Source: Enterobacteriaceae endosymbiont of Donacia thalassina
GTDB taxonomy: Bacteria; Pseudomonadota; Gammaproteobacteria; Enterobacterales; Enterobacteriaceae
NCBI RefSeq assembly: GCF_012568245.1
Contig: NZ_CP046188.1
Span: forward strand, 250,233 to 314,232
Length of the DNA: 64,000 nucleotides
Reading direction: 5' to 3'
The notes beneath the pieces were generated by a model that saw only the letters and a list, made by a program, of their open reading frames with translations, searched no databases and was not told the DNA's origin. Within the stretch, counting starts at the first letter, position 1; the number at the start of each line of letters is the position of its first letter. The translations under genes and the position numbers were made by a program. Positions 46,559-54,674 of the stretch are shown in pieces.

Positions 46559-49111
46559 TTATTTTTTTTTTGTTACTATATTAAATATTTTTTGTGGAAT
46601 ATATATTGTTTTTATAATTTTCAGATTTATTAAAAAATTAGATATTTTATTATGTGATAATATATATTTTTTAATATCATTATGTTTATTTTTATATTTT
46701 TCCGGAATAGAAAAATTATATTTCTTTTTTCCATCTATTTGTATAATAACATTAAATGTATTATTTATTTTTTTAGTATTAATATCTATAATTAGAGGCC
46801 ATGATTCATAATCTATATCATTTTTTTTTCCCATATGTTTCCATAATACAAAAGAAATATGTGGAGCAAAAGGATAAAGCATTTTTAATATAATTAATAA
46901 ACCATTATAAATAATCATATGATCAATATCATTATATATTTTATATTTTTTAATTTGATTAAATAATATCATAATTGATGATATTGCTGTATTAAAAGAT
47001 TGATTTTTTTCAAAATTATTTGTAACTTTAATAATAGTTTTATTTATAAAATCCTGTATGAGTAATTGATTTTTATTATAAAAAATAGATAATTTTTCTT
47101 TTTTATTTTTTTGATAATTATAAGATAAATTTTTATATTCATAAACAAATCTCCATATTTTTTTTAAAAATCTATACATTCCTTTGATTCCTGTTTCCTT
47201 CCATTCTAAATCCATAGTTGGAGGTGCTGCAAACATTATAAAAAGACGTAAAGAATCTGCTCCATATTTTTCAATAATATTTTGAGGATTAATACCATTA
47301 TTCTTAGATTTAGACATTTTAATCATACCATGATTAATTAATTTTCTTCCTTCATTGTCTAAAATAATATTTTTTTTCTTATCAAAAATAATGTTTTTTT
47401 CATTTACCCAATGATATTTTTTTTCTTTATCTTTATAATAGTAAGCATTAGCTAATACCATTCCTTGACATAATAATTTTTTTACTGGTTCATCAATATT
47501 TAATAATCCTATATCTCTCATTAGTTTATGAAAAAAACGAAAATATATTAAATGCATAGTTGCATGTTCTATTCCTCCAATATATTGATCTACAGGTAAC
47601 CAATAGTTAGCTTTTTTTTTATTTAACATATGATTTATTTCATTAGGACAAGTATATCTTGCATAATACCATGAAGATTCGATAAAAGTATCAAATGTAT
47701 CCGTTTCTAATTGTCCTTTTATTCCATTATGATTATAATTGAACCATTTTAAATTATTTTTTATTTTTTTATTATAATTTTCATTTATATTTTTACTAAA
47801 CAATTTCTTTGGAAAAATAAAAGGTAAATTTTGATTTTGTAATGGTATAAATTTTCCATTTTTTTGTATAATTATAGGAATAGGTGTGCCCCATATTCTT
47901 TGTCTTGAAATACTCCAATCTTTTAAATTATAATATCTTTTATAAGATGCATTTTTTTCTAAAATTAAATTATTAATAAATAATTTATTATTATCTTTAA
48001 TATTATTAAATATATTTAATTTTATATTTTGTGATAAAAATAATATATTATATTTTTGTGTCAAAATATTATCTTCTTGATTATAATGAGGTATACCAAT
48101 AGTAGCTTTAATTTTATTAAAATTAGATAAATAATTTACAATTATTATTGGTATTTTTTTTTTTAAAAAAATATTATATGCAAATAAATTACTATTTAAA
48201 GATTCTATTTTTTTTTGTGAAAATTCATATCTATCTAAAATAGATAAAGATGAATATTTATTAATAAAATTTTTAATTTTTTCATTCTTTATAAAATTTT
48301 TAAGTATTGGATGATTATACAAAATTTTTATAAAAACAATATTATTAATAATATAATAATATTTTTTTTCTATAAATATATTAAATTTATAATTAGTATT
48401 ATAAATTTGAAAAATAATTTTTACTCCTTCTATTTTACCTATCCAATTTTTTTGCATATTTATTACTTTTTTAGGCCAACTGTGTAATTTTTTTAAATCA
48501 TTAAGTAGTTCCTCTGCATAATTAGTAATTTTTAAAAACCATTGTTTAACTAATTTTTTTTTAACAATACTATTACATCTCCAACAACATTTATTAATTA
48601 CTTGTTCATTAGCTAATATAGTTTTATCTATAGAACACCAATTTACTATATCATTTTTCTTATATGCTAAACCTAAATTATATAATTTTATAAAAAACCA
48701 TTGTTCCCAACGATAATAACTAGAATCACATGTTGTAATCTCTCTATCCCAATCAAAACTAAATCCTAATAATTTTAATTGTTTTCTCATATATCGAATA
48801 TTATTTTTAGTCCATATATTAGGAGAAATCTTATGATTATGAGCAGCAATTTCTGCAGGTAAACCAAAAGCATCCCATCCTATAGGATGTAAAACATTCT
48901 TACCTAACATACGTTGATATCTTGCAATAACATCTCCTATCGTATAATTACGTACATGTCCCATATGTAATTTTCCTGATGGATAAGGTAACATTGAAAG
49001 ACAATAAAATTTTTTTTTATTATAATTTTCAATTACTTTAAAAGTTTTTTTCAACTCCCATTTTTTTTGTACATAAAATTCTATTTCTTTAGGAAAATAT
49101 TTTTTTTTCAT
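46559..49111 (-). CDS. leuS: Leucyl-tRNA synthetase with a degenerate editing domain
   Basis: LeuS charges tRNA-Leu (class Ia). The start at 49111 (MKKKYFPKEIEFYVQKKW) aligns with the E. coli start and has AGGAA ten bases upstream; a TTG at 49141 would add ten residues. This gives 850 residues (E. coli 860). The catalytic core is well kept: CLSMLPYPSGKLHMGHVRNY (HMGH 49-52), ESSWYYARYTCP, IGGIEHATMHLIYFRFFHK and KMSKS (598-602). The CP1 editing insert (about 227-390) is present but degenerate: the threonine-rich TTRPDT motif is replaced by IEKKYYY and GTGAVMAVPGHDQRD by IKATIGIPHYNQED. Editing of mischarged tRNA is probably lost. Confidence 0.95.
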   Translation of the reverse strand: MKKKYFPKEIEFYVQKKWELKKTFKVIENYNKKKFYCLSMLPYPSGKLHMGHVRNYTIGDVIARYQRMLGKNVLHPIGWDAFGLPAEIAAHNHKISPNIWTKNNIRYMRKQLKLLGFSFDWDREITTCDSSYYRWEQWFFIKLYNLGLAYKKNDIVNWCSIDKTILANEQVINKCCWRCNSIVKKKLVKQWFLKITNYAEELLNDLKKLHSWPKKVINMQKNWIGKIEGVKIIFQIYNTNYKFNIFIEKKYYYIINNIVFIKILYNHPILKNFIKNEKIKNFINKYSSLSILDRYEFSQKKIESLNSNLFAYNIFLKKKIPIIIVNYLSNFNKIKATIGIPHYNQEDNILTQKYNILFLSQNIKLNIFNNIKDNNKLFINNLILEKNASYKRYYNLKDWSISRQRIWGTPIPIIIQKNGKFIPLQNQNLPFIFPKKLFSKNINENYNKKIKNNLKWFNYNHNGIKGQLETDTFDTFIESSWYYARYTCPNEINHMLNKKKANYWLPVDQYIGGIEHATMHLIYFRFFHKLMRDIGLLNIDEPVKKLLCQGMVLANAYYYKDKEKKYHWVNEKNIIFDKKKNIILDNEGRKLINHGMIKMSKSKNNGINPQNIIEKYGADSLRLFIMFAAPPTMDLEWKETGIKGMYRFLKKIWRFVYEYKNLSYNYQKNKKEKLSIFYNKNQLLIQDFINKTIIKVTNNFEKNQSFNTAISSIMILFNQIKKYKIYNDIDHMIIYNGLLIILKMLYPFAPHISFVLWKHMGKKNDIDYESWPLIIDINTKKINNTFNVIIQIDGKKKYNFSIPEKYKNKHNDIKKYILSHNKISNFLINLKIIKTIYIPQKIFNIVTKKK

Positions 49112-49121
49112 ATAAAAAAAA

Positions 49122-49126
49122 TTCCT
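49122..49126 (-). promoter_or_regulatory. Ribosome-binding site deciding the leuS start
   Basis: AGGAA on the minus strand lies ten bases before ATG 49111. The ATG encodes the first residue of the family alignment, whereas the upstream TTG at 49141 has no such support. Confidence 0.55.
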
Positions 49127-49215
49127 GAATATATTATTCAATATTTTATTAATTTAAAATTATAAATTATTTTATAAAAAAATTTTTTATAATTTTAATT
49201 ATATATAAATTATAT

Positions 49216-49674
49216 TTAAAAATATGGATTTTTGTATCCAAGTAAATTAAGCATTTTAATTTCTTTTAATTGCATTAAACATGTTTCATTAATATTTTTA
49301 TGATTATATTGTAATAAATGTAAACATGCATGAATAATAATATGAGCCCAATGTGATTGTAATGATTTTTTTTGTAAAAAAGATTCATTTTCAATAATTT
49401 CTTTACATAAAATAATATCACCTGATAATGTTTTATCTGAAATATTTCTTTCTAATAAAAAAGATAAAACATTAGTTGGTTTAGAAATTTTTAAATATTT
49501 TTTATTAAGTTTAAAAATATAATTTTTTTCTACAATAGAAATATTTAATATAATTTTTTTTATATTTTTTTTTGAAAAAATTGAATATAACCAATAAAAA
49601 ATATCATCTTTAAAAGGTAAATTATTATTATTTTTACAAAAACTGTAATAATTTAAGATTATATTTAATTTCAT
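49216..49674 (-). CDS. ybeY: Endoribonuclease YbeY (rRNA maturation factor)
   Basis: YbeY is a zinc-dependent single-strand RNase needed for 16S 3' end maturation and ribosome quality control. The 152 residues match E. coli (155). The zinc motif is HIIIHACLHLLQYNH (HxxxHxxxxxH) near residue 117, preceded by LSGDIILC near 92 and KPTNVLSFLLE near 67. It lies between miaB and leuS. In E. coli ybeZ sits between miaB and ybeY and ybeX downstream; both are lost here. Confidence 0.93.
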   Translation of the reverse strand: MKLNIILNYYSFCKNNNNLPFKDDIFYWLYSIFSKKNIKKIILNISIVEKNYIFKLNKKYLKISKPTNVLSFLLERNISDKTLSGDIILCKEIIENESFLQKKSLQSHWAHIIIHACLHLLQYNHKNINETCLMQLKEIKMLNLLGYKNPYF

Positions 49675-49692
49675 AACATTCTAAAATAAAAA

Positions 49693-51033
49693 TTAATTTT
49701 TATAGATAGACATAAATTTTCCATATAAAGAATATATATATGAATCAATAATTTTTACATAAATAAATTGACCAATATAATTTTTTTTACAAGTAAAAAA
49801 AACCATTCTATTATTTTCAGTTTTTCCAAAATATTTATTATTTTGATTTGATATCCCTTCTACTAAAATAATTTGTATTGTATTTACCATTTTTAAACTA
49901 AATTTTTTAGTTTGTTGTTTTATACAATCTTGTAATAAATATAATCGCTTTTTTTTTTCTAAAATATTTGTATTATCTTTCATTTTACTAGCTGGAGTTC
50001 CTGGTCTAGAAGAATAAATAAAACTAAAACTCATATCTAAATCTAGATCTAAAATTAATGAAATAGTATTTTCAAAATCTTTTTTAGTTTCTCCTGGGAA
50101 ACCAACTATAAAATCTGAACTAATTTGAATATTAGGTCTAACATTCTTAATTCTATTTATAATAGAAACATAATCAGATATATTATATCTTCTTTTCATT
50201 AAAGATAAAATCTTATCAGATCCACTTTGTACTGGTAAATGTAAAAAATTTACTAATTTTGGAATTTTATTGTATACATTAATTAATTCATCAGAAAAAT
50301 TTATTGGATGACTGGTAGTAAACCTAATTCTTTTAATATTTTCTATTTTTGAAATTAACGTTAATAATTTTGCAAAAGTATAATGTTTTTTTCTTTTATT
50401 ATCAACATAATTATAAGAATTAACATTTTGTCCTAGTAAATGTATTTCCCTTACTCCTTGAGTAGATAAATTTTTAACTTCTATAAGTATATCTTTGTAA
50501 GGTCTACTTATTTCTTTTCCTCTAGTATGTGGTACTATACAGTAAGTACAATATTTGTTACAACCTTCTATAATAGAAATAAAAGCACTTACTTTGTCTG
50601 TTTTTGTCATAGGAAAAAATTGAAATTTTTCTATTTTAGGAAAACTAATATCAATTAAATATTTTTTAAATTTACGTACTTTATATATCATTTGAGGTAA
50701 TCTATGAAAAGTTTGAGGACCAAAAATAATATCTACATAGTACGCTCTATTTAAAATTTTTTTACCCTCCTGTGTGGCAACACATCCTCCTACTCCAATA
50801 ATAATTTCAGGATTTTTTTTTTTAAAATACTTCCATCTTCCCAATTGATGAAATAGTTTTTCTTGTGCTTTTTCTCTAATAGAACAAGTATTTAATATTA
50901 AAATATTTGCATTTTTACTAGATTTAGTAATTTTACAATTTAATTTATTTTTCATAATATCAGCTATCTTGGAAGAATCATATTCATTCATTTGACAGCC
51001 CCAAGTTTTGATATATAATTTATCATTTGACAT
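49693..51033 (-). CDS. miaB: tRNA-2-methylthio-N6-dimethylallyladenosine synthase MiaB
   Basis: MiaB adds the methylthio group to i6A37 of tRNAs reading UNN codons. The 446 residues match E. coli (474). The N-terminal UPF0004 domain has the three cluster cysteines (WGCQMNEYDSSKIAD, LNTCSIREKAQEK, GVGGCVATQEG); the radical SAM motif CNKYCTYC near residue 155 is followed by VPHTRGKEISR; a C-terminal TRAM domain begins near 375. It needs two iron-sulfur clusters and an electron donor; flavodoxin is encoded 2 kb away. Confidence 0.96.
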   Translation of the reverse strand: MSNDKLYIKTWGCQMNEYDSSKIADIMKNKLNCKITKSSKNANILILNTCSIREKAQEKLFHQLGRWKYFKKKNPEIIIGVGGCVATQEGKKILNRAYYVDIIFGPQTFHRLPQMIYKVRKFKKYLIDISFPKIEKFQFFPMTKTDKVSAFISIIEGCNKYCTYCIVPHTRGKEISRPYKDILIEVKNLSTQGVREIHLLGQNVNSYNYVDNKRKKHYTFAKLLTLISKIENIKRIRFTTSHPINFSDELINVYNKIPKLVNFLHLPVQSGSDKILSLMKRRYNISDYVSIINRIKNVRPNIQISSDFIVGFPGETKKDFENTISLILDLDLDMSFSFIYSSRPGTPASKMKDNTNILEKKKRLYLLQDCIKQQTKKFSLKMVNTIQIILVEGISNQNNKYFGKTENNRMVFFTCKKNYIGQFIYVKIIDSYIYSLYGKFMSIYKN

Positions 51034-51095
51034 AATTAATAACTATAAATTTATTTTTTATTAATTTTTATAAAAAATAAAAAAAATAAATAAAC

Positions 51096-51167
51096 CTGGG
51101 GTACCTGGATTTGAACCAGGGATGCCGGTATCAAAAACCGGTGCCTTAACCACTTGGCTATACCCCA
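51096..51167 (-). tRNA. glnU: tRNA-Gln (anticodon TTG)
   Basis: The 72-nt gene starts TGGGGTATAGCCAAG and closes TACCCCA with discriminator G; anticodon TTG in CCGGTTTTTGATACCGG. CCA is not encoded. It is the last of a Met-Leu-Gln cluster matching E. coli metT-leuW-glnU, reduced from seven genes to three. GlnS is encoded nearby. Confidence 0.95.
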
Positions 51168-51188
51168 TGAATATTATTTATTATATTT

Positions 51189-51279
51189 TGCGGAAGACGA
51201 GATTTGAACTCGTATTATATTATAATTTCAATAACCAGAACCTAAATCTGGTGCGTCTACCAAATTCCGCCACTTCCGC
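51189..51279 (-). tRNA. leuW: tRNA-Leu (anticodon TAG) with a long variable arm
   Basis: The 91-nt class II tRNA starts GCGGAAGTGGCGGAATTTGG and closes CTTCCGC with discriminator A; anticodon TAG in ACCAGATTTAGGTTCTGGT. The variable region is about 22 nt and nearly all A/T, about eight longer than in E. coli leuW. CCA is not encoded. Confidence 0.92.
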
Positions 51280-51298
51280 AAATTATTTTTTTTTATTT

Positions 51299-51373
51299 TA
51301 GCTACGATGGGAATTGAACCCATGACCTCAGCGTTATGAATGCTGTGCTCTAACCGTACTGAGCTACGTAGCC
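51299..51373 (-). tRNA. metT: tRNA-Met, elongator (anticodon CAT)
   Basis: The 75-nt gene starts GGCTACGTAGCTCAGTACGG; anticodon CAT in CAGCATTCATAACGCTG. The body resembles E. coli metT and not the initiator (no CGCGGG start or GGG/CCC anticodon stem). The first acceptor pair is G-U. The D-loop has one extra base. CCA is not encoded. Confidence 0.9.
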
Positions 51374-51475
51374 AATAACTATTTTTATATTATGTAAATA
51401 ATAAATTATAACGTCAACTAATTTATTTATTTAAATTTATATTTAAATTAAATTTGTGAAAAGAGTAAAAAAAAT

Positions 51476-53134
51476 ATGTATAAATATAATAATTTTTACC
51501 AAAAAAATTTTATTTTTAAAATTATTGAAAATGATATAAAAAGTAAAAAGTATAATTTAATATATACTCGATTTCCTCCAGAACCTAATGGTTATTTACA
51601 TATAGGTCATATAAAATCTATTTGTTTGAATTTTTCAATAGCTAAATTTTATAATGGTAAATTTTTTTTAAGAATTGATGATACTAATCCTTCAACAGAA
51701 AATATAAAATATATTAAATCTATAAAAAAAGATTTAAGATGGTTAGGTTTTCAATGGGATGAAGAAATTAAATATACATCAAATTATTTTAATATAATGT
51801 ATGAGTATGCTATTGAATTAATTAAGAAAAATTTAGCATATGTTGATGAATTAAATACAGATGATATTAGAAATTATAGAGGTACATTAATAATACCTGG
51901 AAAAAACAGTCCATATAGAGATCGTTCAATTAAAGAAAATTTAAATTTATTTGAAAAAATGCGTTTAGGTAAATTTAATGAGGGTAATTTTTGTTTACGT
52001 GCTAAAATAGATATGAGATCAAAAATAATCCTCATGAGAGATCCTGTATTATACAGAATTAAATATAAAAAACATCATCAAACTAATAATAAATGGTGTA
52101 TATATCCAACATATGATTTTAGCCATTGTATATCTGATGCAATTGAAGGAATTACCCATTCTTTATGTACATTAGAATTTCAAGATAACAGAATATTATA
52201 TAATTGGATACTTAATAATATTAATATAAAAAATCATCCTCAACAATATGAATTTTCAAAATTAAATATAGAATATGGTATTACTTCTAAGAGAAATATT
52301 AATATTTTAATAAAAAATAAAATAGTTAGTGGATGGGATGATCCTCGTTTATTAACTATTTCAGGATTACGTAGAAAGGGATACACAGCTTCATCTTTAA
52401 AAAATTTTTGTTATCGTATAGGAGTGACAAAACAAAATAATGTTATAGAAATTTCTTCTCTAGAATCTTGTATAAAATTAGAATTAAATAAGTTAGCTCC
52501 TAGAGCAATGGCTATTTTAAGACCTTTAAAAATTGTTATTGATAATTTACCATTAGGTAAAAAAATTAAATTATTAATTCCAAATCATCCAAATAATAAA
52601 AACATGGGATATAAAAATATTTATTTTACTAAAGAAATATATATAGATATTTTAGATTTTTCTGAAGTAGAAAAAAAAAATTATAAAAGACTTATTCTAG
52701 GAAGTAAAGTCAAATTAAGATATTCTTTTATAATTAAAGCAAAAAAAATTATAAAAGATATTAATAACAACATTATTTGTATTCATTGTATATATTATAA
52801 AAATACATTAGGGATTAAAATAGATAAGAAAAAACAAGAAGTAAAAGGTATAATTCATTGGATATCTTTTTTTGATGCTCAACCAGCCATATTTTATTTA
52901 TATAATAACTTATTTTTAAAAAAAAATATTAATAAATTTGATAATATTTTACAATTTGTAAACAAAAAATCATTATTAATATGTCATGGTTTTATCGAAA
53001 AAAATTTATTAAAAAATGATAAAAATCAATATTTTCAATTTGAAAGAGAAGGTTATTTTTATTTCGATAAAAAATATTCAAGTAAAAATAATATAATTTT
53101 TAATAGAATTTTATCTTTAAGAAAAAATAAATAA
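51476..53134 (+). CDS. glnS: Glutaminyl-tRNA synthetase
   Basis: GlnS charges tRNA-Gln directly (class Ib). The 552 residues match E. coli (554). TRFPPEPNGYLHIGHIKSICLNF holds the HIGH box (42-45); FDDTNP-type FLRIDDTNPSTE near residue 63; YDFSHCISDAIEGITHSLCTLEF near 210; ITSKRNI is the KMSKS equivalent near residue 270, followed by GWDDPRLLTISGLRRKGY. The C-terminal anticodon-binding barrel (about 340-550) is more diverged. It is convergent with fldA across a strong hairpin. Confidence 0.97.
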   Translation: MYKYNNFYQKNFIFKIIENDIKSKKYNLIYTRFPPEPNGYLHIGHIKSICLNFSIAKFYNGKFFLRIDDTNPSTENIKYIKSIKKDLRWLGFQWDEEIKYTSNYFNIMYEYAIELIKKNLAYVDELNTDDIRNYRGTLIIPGKNSPYRDRSIKENLNLFEKMRLGKFNEGNFCLRAKIDMRSKIILMRDPVLYRIKYKKHHQTNNKWCIYPTYDFSHCISDAIEGITHSLCTLEFQDNRILYNWILNNINIKNHPQQYEFSKLNIEYGITSKRNINILIKNKIVSGWDDPRLLTISGLRRKGYTASSLKNFCYRIGVTKQNNVIEISSLESCIKLELNKLAPRAMAILRPLKIVIDNLPLGKKIKLLIPNHPNNKNMGYKNIYFTKEIYIDILDFSEVEKKNYKRLILGSKVKLRYSFIIKAKKIIKDINNNIICIHCIYYKNTLGIKIDKKKQEVKGIIHWISFFDAQPAIFYLYNNLFLKKNINKFDNILQFVNKKSLLICHGFIEKNLLKNDKNQYFQFEREGYFYFDKKYSSKNNIIFNRILSLRKNK

Positions 53135-53143
53135 ACTATATAA

Positions 53144-53179
53144 AAAATCAATTATATTAAATATAATATAATTGATTTT
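53144..53179. terminator. Bidirectional intrinsic terminator between glnS and fldA
   Basis: A perfect 16-bp stem (53144-53159 and 53164-53179) with a 4-nt AATA loop starts 10 bases after the glnS stop and ends 8 bases before the fldA stop. T-runs lie at the 3' side on both strands (TTTT at 53176-53179 on plus, TTTTTT on minus from the A-run 53142-53147). Its place between convergent genes fits a shared terminator. Confidence 0.75.
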
Positions 53180-53186
53180 AAAATTA

Positions 53187-53699
53187 TTATATTTTTAGTT
53201 CTTTAGTAATTTGTTTAGTCCAAACTTTAATACGTAAATCAGTTAATTCCGGTTGTCTATCTTCATCTATAGTTAATCCTAAAAAATAATTTTTATTTTT
53301 TAAACTTTTAGTATCATAAAAATGATATCCTTTAGTCGGCCAATATCCAATAATTTTAGCTTTATTAGTTTTAACTATGTTATAAATAACTTTTATAGCA
53401 TCACAAAAATATTCTCCATAATCTTCTTGATCACCACAACCAAATAAGCCTATATATTTATTTTTACAGTTTACTTTTTGTAAAGTAGGTAAAAAATCTT
53501 CCCAATCACATTGTACTTCTCCATAATACCATGTTGGTACTCCTAATAAAAGGATATTATATTTTTCAATATCTTTTTTATCTGTTTCAGAAATATTAAA
53601 TACTGAAGAAATTTTTTTATTTAATTGTTTTTGTATATTAAAAGCAACATTTTCAGTGTTACCCGTATCGCTACCAAAAAAAATACCAATTTTTGACAT
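53187..53699 (-). CDS. fldA: Flavodoxin 1
   Basis: This FMN electron carrier supplies IspG/IspH, MiaB, biotin synthase and others. The 170 residues match E. coli FldA (176). The phosphate-binding loop [13 protein letters not shown] near residue 8 is intact; [19 protein letters not shown] near 50 carries the FMN-stacking Trp and [17 protein letters not shown] near 84 the Tyr. The C-terminus is slightly short. It precedes ybfF as in the E. coli fur-fldA-ybfE-ybfF region; fur and ybfE are absent here. The flavin may come from the RibB-containing pathway. Confidence 0.95.
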   Translation of the reverse strand: MSKIGIFFGSDTGNTENVAFNIQKQLNKKISSVFNISETDKKDIEKYNILLLGVPTWYYGEVQCDWEDFLPTLQKVNCKNKYIGLFGCGDQEDYGEYFCDAIKVIYNIVKTNKAKIIGYWPTKGYHFYDTKSLKNKNYFLGLTIDEDRQPELTDLRIKVWTKQITKELKI

Positions 53700-53723
53700 T
53701 TTATATTATTTGCTTTAAAAATA

Positions 53724-54503
53724 TTATTTATAACATAATTTTAATATTAATTTAAATACTATTTTTGTATTTTCAATATGTAATAAGTGACCAGAATTTT
53801 GAATATTATATATTTTTGCATTAGGAAATTGAAAGAAAATATCTTTATAATTAATTTTATTTATATAATTTGATTGTTCTCCTTTTAAAAAAGAAATATT
53901 ACCTTTCCATCTAGGAATTATATTCCAATCTAATATTTTTTTATATTCATTTTTTAAAATTGTAAAATTAAATTCCCATTGACCATTTATAAATGTTTTC
54001 AATAATGTATTTATTACATATTCATTTTTAATATATAATTTCATTATATGAAATGCATTTTTTCTTGTTAAAATATTTTTTTTATTTATTTGATCTAATG
54101 CAAAAAATATATTTTTATTAAAATATTTGTATTTTATAGGTGCTATATCTAGAATAATAATATTTTTAATATTATTAAATGGTATAAATTGAGTAATATT
54201 CATAGCTATTTTACCACCCATAGAATGACCAATAATAATAATTTTTTGTTTTATATTTAAAAAATTTAATGTATCTAATACATCTTTAGATAAAGATATA
54301 TAATCCATTTTTTTATTTCTAGGAGATAAACCATGATTTCTAATATCTAATAATATAATTTTATACTTTAAATACTTATTTATAAATTTTCCTATTGAAT
54401 ATAAACTATTTTTATTTCCAAATAATCCATGTAATATAATAATTGTATATTCTTTTTTAAAAGAAGAAATGTTATTTGTAATAATTGAATAATTAAGAAG
54501 CAT
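53724..54503 (-). CDS. ybfF: Alpha/beta-hydrolase esterase YbfF
   Basis: This is a cytosolic esterase with activity on acyl-CoA or similar thioesters in the family; the physiological role is unclear. From ATG 54503 it has 259 residues (E. coli 254). IIILHGLFGNKNS near residue 22, DIRNHGLSPR near 58, the nucleophile elbow GHSMGGK near 92, DIAPIKY near 122, and the catalytic His in NSGHLLHIE near 240 are seen. A GTG at 54545 would add 14 hydrophobic residues (a signal-like end) with no family match, so it is not preferred. It lies downstream-adjacent to fldA's 5' end, upstream on the strand. Confidence 0.88.
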   Translation of the reverse strand: MLLNYSIITNNISSFKKEYTIIILHGLFGNKNSLYSIGKFINKYLKYKIILLDIRNHGLSPRNKKMDYISLSKDVLDTLNFLNIKQKIIIIGHSMGGKIAMNITQFIPFNNIKNIIILDIAPIKYKYFNKNIFFALDQINKKNILTRKNAFHIMKLYIKNEYVINTLLKTFINGQWEFNFTILKNEYKKILDWNIIPRWKGNISFLKGEQSNYINKINYKDIFFQFPNAKIYNIQNSGHLLHIENTKIVFKLILKLCYK

Positions 54504-54674
54504 ATAGAAAAATAAAATATATTTTAAATACCAATATTTTATCACATAAAATAAAAAAATTGAATTTTTTATAAATTTAAAATTATGATATACTTTATTT
54601 TATAAAAATAAAATATTTTTTAAAAAAAATATATTTTAAAATTAATATTTTAAAATATTAAATTATCATACTAT

